64,000 nt of DNA from Dactylellina haptotyla (lineage: Eukaryota; Ascomycota; Orbiliomycetes; Orbiliales; Orbiliaceae), in contig CM062384.1 in the NCBI GenBank assembly GCA_031310005.1, positions 1,984,001 to 2,048,000 on the forward strand, in the 5' to 3' direction. Positions 41,926 to 54,813 of the stretch are shown one piece after another; position 1 is the first letter of the stretch, and the number at the start of each line of letters is the position of its first letter. The notes under the pieces are model-generated. The model was not told the DNA's origin. It ran no database searches and saw nothing but the letters and a program-made list of their open reading frames with translations. A program made the translations under genes and the position numbers.

Positions 41926-43731
41926 GTTCGGTATATGTGATCCCAGGTGGTTTTTTTTTCAAGACTCTCCCAAATTAATGCTTTTTCAAGTGAAATCAGT
42001 GGTAGAATATACTAGTGGTTTGAAAATAGCGAGCGATGACGTGAGAGGGAATGTGCCAAACCACGTAGATATGGTTGGAGAGCTAGATACTTAGTTAGAG
42101 CGGACCCAACAACCAGGTTCCTTTCTCTATTATAAAATAATAAAATAACGATATAAATACTTAAGATCAAAAAAAAACCACTGAACATTGGCAGCGGCTG
42201 CTGACTTTAAGTATTCGGTCGATTGTCAGCATTCACATTCCTCTCGAGATCCGAACTTCGGAAGCCCGTTCGACCTGAATGACGATGGATCCTTGCACTC
42301 GAGCTCTCACCTGCCTCCGTTCAGTATACTGCTTGGGTTCTCGCAGCGGGCGGGGCCCCTGCCGCATCGAACAAGCCGGCAGTAGCCTTCGCATCGAAGA
42401 TTATGAATTGCGCTGCTGGGATTGGTTCGGCGGTGGTTGTGAGTGCTCCCTTGCCGATGTCGGCGGAATGGCAAGTCTGGGGTAGCCAGATCCGAATCTA
42501 AGCTGCATGCGGACTAGCCTCAGCCCGCCCGCCGCCCCCAACGACATGTCCAACGCAACCTGTAGAGGACCGTTGAGCAGCAGCGTGTGATAATAAGGTG
42601 GACCGCCGATAAATGCGCGGGTCAAATGATACGGGCGTGGTATGGCATGATATGCGTATCACCGATGGCTTCACTTGCATCACAGCCGGGCTCGGTGGGG
42701 CGCGCTCGTCCGTCGCACGACAGCTGCTTCGCTGATACGAAGCCGCTTGCGATATCGGAGTCGATGTCGTGAGGGACGGAGGATGCGTTTCAAAGTACAG
42801 TAGCAGATCACCTTTGCTAAGCGAAATAGAGAGTGTGAAAAAGGTAACCATCAAGTGGAATTTGTCAATAATTCTACAGTTGCTGTAACGGAGGACGAGA
42901 AAATAGGAAGCAAGAAAACAATGTATTACAAAGGCCGTGCTAAAAAAGAAAAAAAAAGAAAAGGCGACGTCGGTGTGCACCCGCGAGAGGAAGGATAAGG
43001 CGAAGTTTCAAGGAAAAGTGTAGTAGCGAGAACGGACCTAGGGAGAACAAAAAGCCCGTCGAGAAACATTTGATACGAATCAAATTGAGCGAAAAGAAAC
43101 AAGGTCATCCCAATGTTACATCCGTGAGGGAGGAAATAGAAACAAGAGCCCAAAAATATGCTTCCCGTGTAGCGCCCAATGCATAATAGAGAGATAGAGA
43201 GGTAGAGAAGGTATGGAGAGCGAGAAAGGAGATAGAGAGGTGTCCGTTTGCAATCCGTTGTTGAGTTTTTTGTTTATCCGATGTTAGCATGCATGTCATT
43301 AGGTATCGTGAGCAATCAGTAGAGGAAAGAAGACGGAGGATGGTGGAGAGGGAAGAAGCCAGTCATCCTTCAGCGAAAGTATTAAAGATCCAGTATGAAA
43401 ATAAACAAATCCGTGAATTTTTTTTAAAAAAAGAAACCGTGCTAAGGATCTTCTATAGCAAGTATAGTAAGCTCCAAAGCCATGTTTATCCTTCCTCCCA
43501 CCATCCGGATTTTGTATTGTTTTATTTCTCTTTTTATAAAATGTGAATTCCTTGAGAAAATATTTACCCGTATATATGTCGAATGATCACCGAAGGGGAG
43601 GGTATTGGTTCTGAAAAATTCATAGGAGGAAAGGTTCGGTGGGCAGCCTTCAACTCATCAAGCCCAAACAGATTGGGGCTTATGGTGCGTAGCACAAAAG
43701 AAGGGGAAGGTGAAGTTTTATTAGCGGGCCC
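41926..43731. other. Intergenic region, no supported gene
   Basis: About 1.8 kb. The right half (42.9-43.5 kb) is purine-rich on +, and this probably includes the 3' UTR of the NDT80-family gene. The left part should carry the LEU1 promoter. Short ORFs (75-160 codons) overlap on both strands with no family signature. Confidence 0.45.
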
Positions 43732-46700
43732 TCATAGAGTGGGTAGGCTTGGATAGTGCTGCGAAGAGGACTCAGAAGAGTAAAGCTTATCAGTAATATG
43801 GTTCCGTTGGTATTCCACTCTGGGGGTATCACGCGGCCAGCTCAAGTTATTGTAAATTGTCTCATTCTTAACTCTAGAGCGACCGCTGCTAGGAATGTAT
43901 CCGTAAGTGGAGTCACCGTAGGTGCTGCAACTGATTCCCATTGGCTGATAGCCTTTGAAGGTATCGTGGACACCACCTGAAACGTAATACCCATTAAATG
44001 GAGTATGGTTTGACTGGCGGGTATCATATGGATGATTGAGAGCCTGTGGATAATACGCATAGGATGCTGGCTCGCCTTCTGTGGACATATGAACGTAGTG
44101 ATCGTGTTCTGAGCTTGCGCCCGGAAGCGTTGCCTTAGCGTAATATTGATGATGATGGTCGGATGCAAGTCCGCTACCTGGAGCGTATGCGGTAGCCGGA
44201 GTAGATGGCTGTGTGCCAGATCCCTTGCCGTCTGGACCAGCACTTGTCGGGCGGTTGTGCTTCCGCTCGTCAACGTAGTGCCCAGGACTGCGTCCTCTAA
44301 CAACCATTGGTGCCGAAATTCTCTTCGCTACAAGAACAAATGTCGGATCTGACTCTCCGCTCGAAATAATTTCCGCGAAGAGCTCCACGACTAGATGGTA
44401 GTATTGTTGGGCAGCACGGCGCTTGCCGTTATTAGCGGTTGCGGATTTGAATTGAATTCGGTCGAACACAGCTTGGTTTAGCTGTTGGTGCGGTAGATGC
44501 GAGTGCGTATAGTTATATTCATAGTCCTTGAGCATAGCTTGAGGTCCGCCAAACTGGGTGCTAGCCGTCTGCGGAACAAGTTTAATAAACCCAGGCTGCA
44601 TTTGAGGGCCCTTGTCCCTCTTAGGGGTGTGCTGGACCAGCTCAACCGGTTTCCCACCAGCGCCTTCTACAGCAGCGCTGATTTTAACAGCAAAACTATT
44701 GATATGCTCCATACCGAGATGTGTCTGGATATAGATGGCACCACTAGGTTGAGGGTACAAAGAGTAAGAGCATCCTACGGAGAAATAGTTTCTCCGGTAA
44801 CATGTCCAATCATTGTCTGATAAGAAAAAACCTTTGTCTATCCGGGCGTGAATCTCAGGTCGTATAATGTGTCCGTCTGGCGTTACAATCTTTTGTAAGA
44901 CTTCCGTCTCGTGCAGAGGGGGTCCTGCTGCTTGGTGACCAGTGGCAGAAGATGAGTCCATGGCTAATGGGGGGAGAAGGTGGATAGAGCCGTCAGACGA
45001 ATCAGATAATGGGGGTGATCTAGCTCCGGAGGGCGAACGAGACGATCTGTGTCTCGTTGTGATGGCTGGGAGGGTGGGAAGTGTAGAAAGAGTAGAATGG
45101 TCGACTGAAGGACGGTGATGAGTGTTATCCAAATGCGAGATATCAGATCTTGTAAATGAGGGTGAGGCGGGTAAACCCATTGATCGTGAAACTGTGGAAT
45201 CCATCTGTGTACCAGCAGCGGGGCTGCAGATATATAGATTTTTTAGGCATGTAATTAGTCAAATTATATTCCATATCAAAGGGAGGAAGAAAGAAAAAAA
45301 AAAAGCCGAATAAATCGTCAAATCCAAGAGGTCTGGTCTTCAGACAACTGCCAAAATGCCAAAAAATTTTGGAAAAAAGAAAGAAAAAAGAGAAAAAGAC
45401 GTTAACAACAGAATCGGTTCTTTTCTCTATTTTCTCGTCTTCACATTGCTCTCTCGGTCTTTACAATCGCAAGGATCGGGATGAAAAATACATACCTGAG
45501 CGGTCGCCCTGCGTCATTCGTCAAACCAAAAGGCATTACTATTTGTGATAGGGCGGGTAGAGATGTATTCGACACGATACCAGCATGGGACGCCGAAGTG
45601 GAAGACGGGGAAGTTGAGGTTCGAGATTTTCCGTGGATGCTGACCGTCTCAGGTTCGGGATTCTTAGTATCAGATGGAAGCGCTGCTGGGAAAGCTGGAT
45701 TAGCAGCCTTGGTGACACCCGAAGTCAAATGGTCTTGTTTGCTAGGGACAGGTATTTGCGTTTCTTTTGACGTTAAGCTTGGCCTAAGGCACGTTCCGAG
45801 AGAAAAAATGTCAGAACTTGAGATCCAGAGATTGGCAAAAAAAAAACTTTAAATGCTGGAACTAAAGAGGCAAAGTCTCGGTCGTGCGTCTCACAACTTT
45901 TATAGAATCGAAGGTGCGATAGAGGGGTCCCTGCTTGTTGTTGGAGTACAAGCCATGTAATCGTCGAAGCATCTTTCCTTGCCTTATACTAGGTCCGGGA
46001 AGGAGGCTGCCCTATTACATATGTACAGCAATCGAAACGACGGAATGGGTGCAGGAGCAGCTTTGGCAGAAAGCTTGCAAAGAATAGTGAGCCCAAAGGC
46101 CGCTCAACATTCAATGCTTTCTGACGAATAAAGCGGACGCGATCGAAGGAATGACGGTAGCTGAAGTTTGGCACCAGGGAAGAGAAAAGCAAAATTAACC
46201 TTGCAAAGAAAGTTTTGGAAGAAGAAAAAATGAAGGGTTGCGGATGACGAACTCGAGAAAGGGAAGTGGGTGATGCTGACCGCGTAGGCGGGTCTGGGAG
46301 GATTGGGAGACTGACAGAGTGACTAAGAAAAGCTCGAAGAGGCGAGGGAAAGGGAAAATAACAGAAAAAGAAATAAATCATAGCAAGGAAAATAAAGGTG
46401 TGTACCTCTCCTCATGCAGCTGTCCGCTGCTCGGGGGCGTGGTTGCTTCGTCGGTTAGGGAAATCTTCTCGATAAGAGATGGAGGAGGGTGGTCGGTCAA
46501 GGGTTGCCCGGGCGTGATACTGGGGGCCAGAGCTTCTCTGGGCTCTCCCGGGGCGATTGACGATATCTTTACCGCTTCCGAGATGGAGGCCCCATCAATC
46601 GACTTGGAAATGGCAGTCAATTTTTCAGGTTCGCCGCCGCCTCCAATGACAAGGTTGCTGATACCACTTGTAGATGCAATGGCCCCCGAGAGTTCGCTTC

Positions 46701-46755
46701 CTGGAGCAGTGGGCGAGGCTTTGGTTGAGCCACGTTCGTCGAGGTCAGGCATCAT
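43732..46755 (-). CDS. NDT80/PhoG-type p53-like transcription factor (VIB-1/XprG-like)
   Basis: Three exons in transcript order, 46755-46406, 45741-45496 and 45223-43732, give 695 aa. The NDT80_PhoG DNA-binding domain covers much of the third exon: LQKIVTPDGHIIRPEIHARI, GFFLSDNDWTCYRRNYFSVG, PGFIKLVPQTASTQFGGPQA, RIQFKSATANNGKRRAAQQY and DPTFVLVAKRISAPMVVRGR, followed by SPGHYVDERK. In Neurospora VIB-1 and Aspergillus XprG this family controls heterokaryon incompatibility, extracellular proteases and starvation responses; Ndt80 drives meiosis in yeast. The first two exons are Ser/Pro-rich and less conserved, separated by introns of 664 and 272 bp that are long for this window, so the 5' structure is less certain than the DNA-binding exon. 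An 8 kb gene-free region lies upstream. Confidence 0.82.
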
Positions 46756-46874
46756 CAATAGTATTGCAGTTGGTTAATATATATAACAAGTGCGTGTTGC
46801 TGTCCGGTTCCCGTAGCGTGATTGCAGTATCAAGGCGCAATGGGGGATGCGATGCAGGCTATCACGGCAAAGAC

Positions 46875-46898
46875 ACACGCACGCACGCACGCACGCAC
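46875..46898 (+). repeat. (ACGC)n microsatellite
   Basis: About six ACGC units directly upstream of the NDT80-family gene. Confidence 0.8.
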
Positions 46899-46955
46899 AC
46901 GCCCTTCTCTCAGCCTGGTAGTGACGTTTAATTGTGTTTACTATCCCCCAGTAAA

Positions 46956-46974
46956 TATATATATATATATATAT
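46956..46974 (+). repeat. (AT)n microsatellite
   Basis: A pure AT dinucleotide run of about nine units. Confidence 0.8.
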
Positions 46975-48516
46975 AAAAGGTGCCCGGGCAAGTCGTTTCA
47001 GCGAACAGCGGGAGCCACTTAGAACTTGCGGGTCGTCCGTTTCTCTCGAATGGTAGCTTATTATTTCCGCCCGCCTAGATGATTTAAGAATCCTGTAAGA
47101 ATGAAATAGAGTGCTTGAGACGAGATATTAGCCACCGATTGCTAGACACATGTTCGAAACCAGAAATATATTGCAGGATGAATTAAAATATATATATCGC
47201 TAAAATAAAAATGCATTCTTTGGAGTGTCTATGCAGGGTGGGCCGCTCAAGCGAAGTGGAATATTCGGGATGGCCCTGTCATCAAAAACAATGATTTGCT
47301 TTGAATCCGCGACCGACCTTTTCGCGCAGAATGACTTGGCCTTGCATAAGTCAATGAGATGAGTAGTGAACAGGGGATAAGAGGGATTAAACGGGATAGG
47401 AGAAGAGAGAGAGATAGACAGTGAAAAGAGCCAGTGCCCAGGGGATCACGAGATTCCGACAGGGCTCTCGAAGAACAGCGATGAGCAAGAGCAAGACTTT
47501 CCATGACGAACCGGGACGGGGTTAGAGGGTGACTTGGCTTTGCAGCCCTTGCCTCCCAAGCTACATGCAAAGCAAACGGAACACGAAGCTAGTTTTGCGG
47601 AGAGGGGAAAAAGGCGAGGAAACGAGTAGGAGGACTGCCGTAATTTTTGCATAAGGCCTTGTCAAGAGGCGTATGTATGGCTTGCAGAAGGCCAGCCCGG
47701 CGCAGGAAAAGAATGGAGTCCCGGTTCGTTGGAAACTAGGCCTCATTCCTCCTTCAACGAGGCTTGCAAAAATGGGTTTGGAGAGGAAGACAGCAGCCAA
47801 CAAATGCTATGGAGTGGGTACATTTGAATCGGGTTTCCGTACCAGAAGCGAAGAATCGGCCGACCAAGAGGGAATCTCTATGTTCGGGAAGCGGTCTGAG
47901 GGTGCAATGATTGCCCACCGTCTCTTTTGATTTTGGAGAAGGGGAAGGACAGTGGTGCTGGTAGATAGGTAGTCCCCTTCGTTTGTGGGGTGACACAAAG
48001 AGACAATTCCTGCCAACCAAAGGAGATGAGATCTACAGGCTTGGAAAGCACAAAATATCCGCGCGCAGGGTAGTTGATGGTCGAACCGATATAAGATATA
48101 CAGCGCTTGCGCCACAGGTCGAACAGACAAGTTGGCAGTAGTTCACTTACCTTCTTTTATGAGGTTCTTGGTTTCGAGGTTGAAGACGGAGGGCACAGTA
48201 TTCAACACGTGACTTGGAGGTTGAGTGAGATGGGGGATTCGTTGGAGGCGAATTATGTAATCCGCGCGATGCGGGCACGGATGCGTGTGGTGTGCGAGTC
48301 GTGACACACCTTCGGGACAGGTTCTCCCCCTTCGCGAAGAATTAGAGGCCTCCGCCGGCTGAATGCTCCTTCAAATGATAGTGCGAGAAAACCACTATTA
48401 CGGATATAGAGGGGCCTCAAGCTGGCCGCCCTGCGAAAACGCTTTTGGCGGTCGAGGATGGCAGGAGGCGGCTGGCCTATGTGCTGTTTTCGCTGCCACG
48501 CAGTAACCGAAAGATC

Positions 48517-48539
48517 AAAAAAAAAAAAAAAAAAAAAAA
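48517..48539 (+). repeat. 23-bp A-tract
   Basis: Twenty-three consecutive A residues in the gene desert; no retroposon-like sequence is evident beside it. Confidence 0.85.
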
Positions 48540-48762
48540 GAAGGAGGGAGAGGAAAAAGCGGAATCCAGGGTGAGGGACGGATGACTTCCTCCCCGGGAT
48601 GGATGGTGTCGAAGGAGAGAGCGGAGATGCAGCCGGGGTGGTGTATTTTAGACGGCCAGCTGCAGCAGCTCCAATGAGGAACGATGCACCTACCGCTCGT
48701 CTGGGTATCGATACGTTGCAGCTCGTTGATGTGCTGACCTACTGCTCTGCTACTTGCTTACT

Positions 48763-48774
48763 GGGGGGGGGGGG
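48763..48774 (+). repeat. 12-bp G-tract
   Basis: Twelve consecutive G residues, followed by a purine/GT-rich stretch. Confidence 0.85.
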
Positions 48775-49088
48775 AGAGTGTGTGTCGCCCACCGGGGAAG
48801 AGAAAGATGAAGCTTAAGCGGTGGTTGAATTTGAAATTGGCGAACTGATCGATGAACTGGAATGGCGTGAGTTTTGGCTCTGGCCTTTTGAGAGGGGAAA
48901 TTTAATTACACGCAAGCAAGCAACCAGAGGAGAATACAGCGGCCCGCCAGTTCGAATACTGTGGGAAATAACGAATAGGAACAGAACCAGCGGGATGGGA
49001 ATCAGCAAATAGGGAGGCAGATGGGATAGGCACCGCCAGCCGGGCTCGTACGTGTTGCCGAATTCCGAAGGGCTTTCCCTCCCTCTCT

Positions 49089-49110
49089 CCCTTTCCCTTT
49101 CCCTTTCCCT
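49089..49110 (+). repeat. (CCCTTT)n pyrimidine microsatellite
   Basis: About four hexameric units inside a longer CT-rich tract. Confidence 0.75.
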
Positions 49111-51376
49111 TCCTGTTCCCCGCCAGCGTGGCCGAGGAGGTGGTTACCTGGCGACCAGTTGACTCGGTTGGTGCAGGCTCGTGCAGGCTGTAACCAAGTC
49201 ACTAGCTGGCACTCCTGTCATGGACCGACCGGCAGACAACTTTCCTTAAAAGTGCCTGAATTCTCACGGACTAACGAAATTTCGAAAGCATAATTTGGCC
49301 AAATGCGAACGCGCGATGCTAGAGCTGGTTAGCTTTCAAGAGAGCTCATCGGCTGGGTCCATGCAACCAGTATTCTGGACCCGGTTCGGGGCGATTGGTC
49401 ACGGAGGTGCAACTGCGCCTGGACACCCAATCCTTGCTTCCATTCTCCTCCACCCAAATATCCTCCTCAGATCGCGGAGCTAAAATGGCTAGCTAGGACG
49501 ATATGATAATGAGGTCGTGACAGACGGGTATTTCGAGACCACTTCACCTTTCGCATTATCTTAAAATAAACGAATCGTGGAGAAATTACATGATCGATCG
49601 ATCTAGCACCCTCCGTCCACTAGTACGAGTTCACGATTAGTCCAAGCATCTCCGCGCCAATCCACGGAGAGACAAAATGTTGGCTTGAACTGTAACATGC
49701 AGAATCCGATTTTTCTCTTAGTGATTGGTAAGGTCTTTAAGGAAAACTAACAGACAAAGGAGGTGTATTTTGCTTCTTCGTGAAGATATTATGGCTTTCA
49801 CTTCCCATTCCCCCCCTGGTCCATTTGCTCAGGTTTTCATTTTTCCTTTTTATTCCCTTTTTCCTTCGCGGGCCGCGGGGAAGATTAAAGTGGTTTTAGC
49901 CTTGTGTAACGTCGCCGGGCATGTAAATTAAAAGGTAACGACCACCCGACCGCCAGCCGGACGAAACCCAACAAGTCCACCACGACCTCAACATCCCTAC
50001 AACGGCTGTGATGCCTCTGGAAGCCGGACGGAGCTTCACCGTACCCCCAGAATGCACACCGGGAACCTGTGTCTTTCCTTGTGAGCGATTTTCCGGACTC
50101 CTGTGTGCGCTCCCGATCAACCATTGGCCGGGCTCTCCGGAGCAATCTGCTGCTCGTTCGAGCCAGCACAGGTGCAGGCTCCTGTAACATCAACATCAGA
50201 TAGAACAAAAATCCGCCACCCATCTCAGCTCGTTGCGCCCGCTATCCTCTCGCGTCGACGTGCTGCTACCGCCAGGCAAAATTCTAGCAGACCCTCTTTC
50301 GCAAATCCAAAAGCAAAGCGAACAGAGGGGTTCTAGATCTAGTTCTGGGCCATTTTGTTTATTGGCTTTCCAGCAAATCATGCATGCATTACCTTTCAGC
50401 CTGCCCCGTCAAATCGGGAGCTAACGATGGCGTTGGCTTTAGACCGCCCGAAATTCTTGCTATTTCCAGCTCTTCTCCTCTCCTTGTTCTGAACTCTTGG
50501 GCTTCCTAGCGCTCTATCAAGTTTCCGAGACTGATAAGCCGAGCCATGGATCGTGCCAATGAACTCCCCAGTGGGCGATGCATGCTGTTCTCCGTATATG
50601 CCATGTTACATGCTGCCCACCCGCCTGTAGGATGCCAACACCTAGCAACGCGGAACGCTGCCGTTGAGTTTAAGCACACCAGCTCGACCGACGAGCAACT
50701 CGAACTAACCGCTGATACCTGGTCCCTTGTAAACTGCAATTATCTGCAGCAAACCAGCCTACATACGGCTACCTATAAATGTACATATACGTACACGCCC
50801 TATTGCAGCACTTTTGCGAGGAACCGGAAACAATCCCAGCACAACCCCATCATCCACCCGCATTCTCATGAAATACGACAATGATCAAGTAGGATAACGC
50901 AAGGCGAAGTCTCTAATCCTGTTTGATAGGTGGGCTGAGCTAGCCGAGAGCTTATTACTATGCGCTTCTTGCAAATAATTAAAATGCGAAACCTTCATAC
51001 GACAGCATTTTAATATTCGCTGCCTACTTTTGTATTGCCAACAAGAGCATCCAAGTACATTTTTCGTCTCGCCCTGCAGCGAAGCATAGATATAGCGCTG
51101 GCATCTCCCTCTGGCCCAAAAAACACACAGGAAAGCTTTATGTCATTCATCTAAACCCTCCATAGTCGGTACGACGGTGATAACCAAAGGGGCGGATGAT
51201 ACTTAAATTGAAAATTCGGGGGATTCTACGCTTCGGCAATACCACCTTACTGTTTTGCATAGGAAAAACTTCAGTTTGACATGTTTCACGACTTTGGATC
51301 TTGTAAAACCACACACGAACTTAAAATCTCTAACACTAAGATATCATACCAGCTATGAATACCTTGCCCCCCCCTC

Positions 51377-51393
51377 TTTTTTTTTTTTTTTTT
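51377..51393 (+). repeat. T17 tract
   Basis: Seventeen consecutive T residues after a short C-run in the gene desert. Confidence 0.85.
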
Positions 51394-54300
51394 CTCTCAA
51401 AAGGTATACATGCTAGCTATATGTGATCCAAGTATCAGTCTCGTAGCACAAAGGCGAGGGCCGTGGCTTGCTCCCGAATCCTATTAAGGAATGCTGACAT
51501 GGGAAAATGGACTGCTCCTAGTATCATTCGACCAAAATTGTTGTTCCATCCAATGTTTCTTAAATGCAAAAGACGTTGGAATAAAACGAAACAAGTCACA
51601 AGATCGGACGCACGTTCCTGCATCTCTAACAGCAAATTATGCAGTCCTGAGATATATATTCTCATATTCTCAGATGTTGTTGGCGATGCCCGCCGTTAAG
51701 CGTCGTCCCGTCGTGTCTTAAAAAGCCTCGACCTCATTACGCCAATTTCTGGTAGAGCTAAGATTTCTGTCTTAGATTCTGATTCTTCGGGGGGGCCATG
51801 TGGTGGTTACCCATTCGCTTACTGCCATCCTCTGCATTCGGTTGAAGAAACAGGGTATACGGATTGCGGAGTACTCTCCCCCCCTTCTTGGTTTTCGCCA
51901 TGCCTCAACCCGCCTATTTCATGTGATCCTATTTCTCGTCTTGCGAGTATGATGAGGCATATTGCAGGTAGGTAAGGGAATTGCGGTAGAGCGTGCATTC
52001 CTCGGGTGCAATATTCAATACCACTAGCAAAGTCTGGTGATCTTTCCTAGACAACTGGCCTCTTTTACGCTTCAATATTTGCTCCCCTGGGACAAATCCG
52101 AGATAACAAAATGATTCTAGAGATGCAAAGGAGCAATGCTTCAAAACGGCGCCTCCCGGGTTCTCTCGATCAAACACCGTGGCCATCCAAGTCTGTTTCC
52201 GAGTTCCCCGCTGCGAGACATCTGCATAAGCCTGCATAGTTCTCTATTTCTTACTGTTTTTTATTTTTATTTTTATTTTTATTTTTTCCCTCGGATATTT
52301 TAAGCACCCGCGCTATCCTTGCGATTGGTAGAGAGGCCTCAGAGCTACAGCCAATCTTAGAATCCAACAAGGCTAACCTTACGTCCTGTGGCGGTTTATA
52401 CACTACCTTTGGAAAGAGGCATTCGGCTTATCGAGCCGCGGGGCGAGCTACTAAGAAACAGAGATGGGAAGGGTGGTAGCGCGGGCATTTGGAAGATACT
52501 GAGTTTGAGCTGCCAGCCACCAATCCGAAATATGCCTTTCACCTTGATGAGCTCCTCAAGCAAACCCAGGATACGGGTATATCTCATGTGTTGCAAGCTA
52601 AATGCCTAACAGTATTTCCTCACGAGCCTGCACAGAAATGTTGATTACTGCGAGCAGCCGTCCACGGAACAGGCAAACTCGTCGAACTTGGTTCGGAAAT
52701 GACTTCCAGAACCGGCCGTGTACCAATTTGTCGGGTTTCCAGGAGATTCATCTATTCAAACCAGGATCCATAGTTCTGTAATCGATTTTGGCAAAGCAAT
52801 CTCTGGAGGTAGAAAACCACGGACCAATCCGAGCCCTTGCAGTCATTTTCAGCATTTTATTGTGATCGATGTGCAGTACTCAGGTGGTGCAGATGATCCA
52901 TTCATGAAGAACAGAGTTTCTGTAGACGTAAGAATCCGAAATTTAGCACATCGATATCTGGGAACCCCTGTAGGTCTTTGAGTGATTGTCCCTTAGCTAA
53001 TTAGGTCACTGCATGAGAGACGGTGGAATTCTATGTAGTGAGAACTCTTATCAAGAATTTATCTCCGTGATATGCCTCTCCGAGTCAAAAAGAGGGCGCG
53101 TGTGTGAAAAGTTCGAATATACCATGCAATAGACCGTCTAGATCCCTTCCATGTTTTCCGAAGAGTTCCTAAATTTATAAGTCCTCTTCCTCAGCGATGT
53201 GCTGTCCTTATTGCTCACATGGCAACAAAAGTTCTGAGGCTCCTTCGTTTCGGCCTAGCCACAAGACCCTTTCCCTTGCCTCCACTATCGTTATCGACGA
53301 ATATATTTCGAGGCGGAATGTCGATGAGCTCCCCAAACATAACGACATTCCTTAGATATCTTAGGCTACGTGTGCTGCATCTGAAGTTACCACGGAAAGA
53401 ACAGATTAATACTTTCTACCACGTAGGAATTTTGGAACAAGCAGCCTTAATCGCGCGCAACCCCAGCAAAACCTTTGATATGCCGCATATACCTGGAGCG
53501 GCACAAAACTGCAAGCCCAAGGTTCCATCTATATGCAATGCGAGAAACGTGTGCCTTTTCGATCGCCTCGATTCTTGTTATTCCATCTTTCATGAAACGT
53601 TCCAACTCCCGGACCCGGCATTTTGGTCCTAGACAACCTGCTGTGCGAGACGACAAAATGCCAAATGGAAGGAAAATCATAAGCAGTGATACCCAGCCCC
53701 TAAATTCATTTCTCTTCTCTCTGTCACTTCTTTCTTGTGAATTGATGTGCAAACGTGATTGCCATATTGCATGATGGATCATGTGGTACGTTATTCTTTT
53801 TCCCAAAAGCGCCATCATTGTCGAAAATATGTAATATGATACCGGTCCGATATCCCCATACTTTTTGACTCGATAGTTCGATCCCAGCGGAAAGGTTCAA
53901 TTGGCGGTTACATTTGCACATTGTACCATCTAGCGTTCCTTGCCACCGTCGATACGTGGGTTCTGATACTTGATCTCATAAAAAAGAACCTCATAGAGGT
54001 ATCTTTGGCTCAAGATTGATCGGTCGGTTATAAAACATACCCTGGAACAAGGCCCCAGCCAATTTCAATTACTTGACGTACTATTTTGGAAGGAAAACTT
54101 CCTTTCCTATTATATTTTGGCAGCAATTCCGATTGTATTGTTAAGGTGTCACAACTACTCATGACACCGAAAAGGGCTCAGGTGCACTCATCTTAGCTGT
54201 CAACGACACTCTAACCCCTCGCCCACATCCCATTCCAACTCGCCACCGAAACCTCATCTTGCATGTTAATCGCTGTCGTGCCAACTCGTCGAGGCACACG

Positions 54301-54603
54301 TAGCATCCGAAAATCTTGTATTCGAGTGTTTGCATACCCTTCAGGCGAAATTCTACATAGTAGACCATTGTAACCTCTTCTGGCGCTAATTAAATATCCC
54401 ACGATAGCCGGAGCACCTCTATAATTTTAAATTTCGATCAAGGGGGTAGTCGAGGAGCCTGTGGGTTTTCCTCTCTGGATGTCACAAGAAATGTAAGACT
54501 GTTTCGCCGCAACCATACCCTGCCTATCGACGCGCTATTCCTGACGATGACCCTGCTATCCCATATTAGGTACAGGGGATGGCCTCATATTAACGATGCG
54601 CAA

Positions 54604-54715
54604 TGTCACCAGTTCTAGGAAACAGGAGGTTTTATCTTAACAAAGAGAATACATTGCGATGTCACCAGTTCTAGGAAACAGGAGGTTTTATCTTAACAAA
54701 GAGAATACATTGCGT
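54604..54715 (+). repeat. Perfect 56-bp tandem duplication
   Basis: Two adjacent copies of a 56-bp unit (54604-54659 and 54660-54715) beginning TGTCACCAGTTCTAGGAAAC; they differ only at the last base. It lies about 100 bp beyond the 3' end of the rhodopsin-like gene. The unit encodes nothing recognisable and probably arose by recent local duplication. Confidence 0.9.
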
Positions 54716-54813
54716 TTCGTGAAGGAAAGACAGACAATTTCGTAATCGTATAGTATTATCCGCTTTGAAAGGTTAAAAATTAGAAGAAATCAAGAAAAAG
54801 CATAGTGACTATT

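Larger units (their letters stand above)
46756..54813. other. 8 kb gene desert upstream of the NDT80-family gene
   Basis: No ORF longer than about 140 codons and no family motif on either strand. The first 1.5-2 kb (46.8-48.3 kb) is purine-rich on +, as expected for a long leader or promoter on the minus strand. It carries several simple repeats (listed separately), including a 23-bp A-tract, a 12-bp G-tract and a T17 tract, plus a 56-bp tandem duplication near the right end. The gene on its right reads toward this region, so its left flank is 3' DNA. Non-coding RNA or eroded repeats cannot be excluded. Confidence 0.5.

Noticed and set aside
48517-48539. A-tract as the tail of a LINE or SINE
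   Set aside because: No reverse-transcriptase fragment, Pol III boxes or target duplication seen nearby; other homopolymers occur in the same region.
50103-50336. Small ORF in the gene desert considered as an eroded gene
   Set aside because: Only 77 codons, no family resemblance, overlapping ORFs in other frames.
53219-53632. 137-codon ORF in the gene desert
   Set aside because: Longest ORF in the desert, but its product has no recognisable domain and no support from neighbouring exons.
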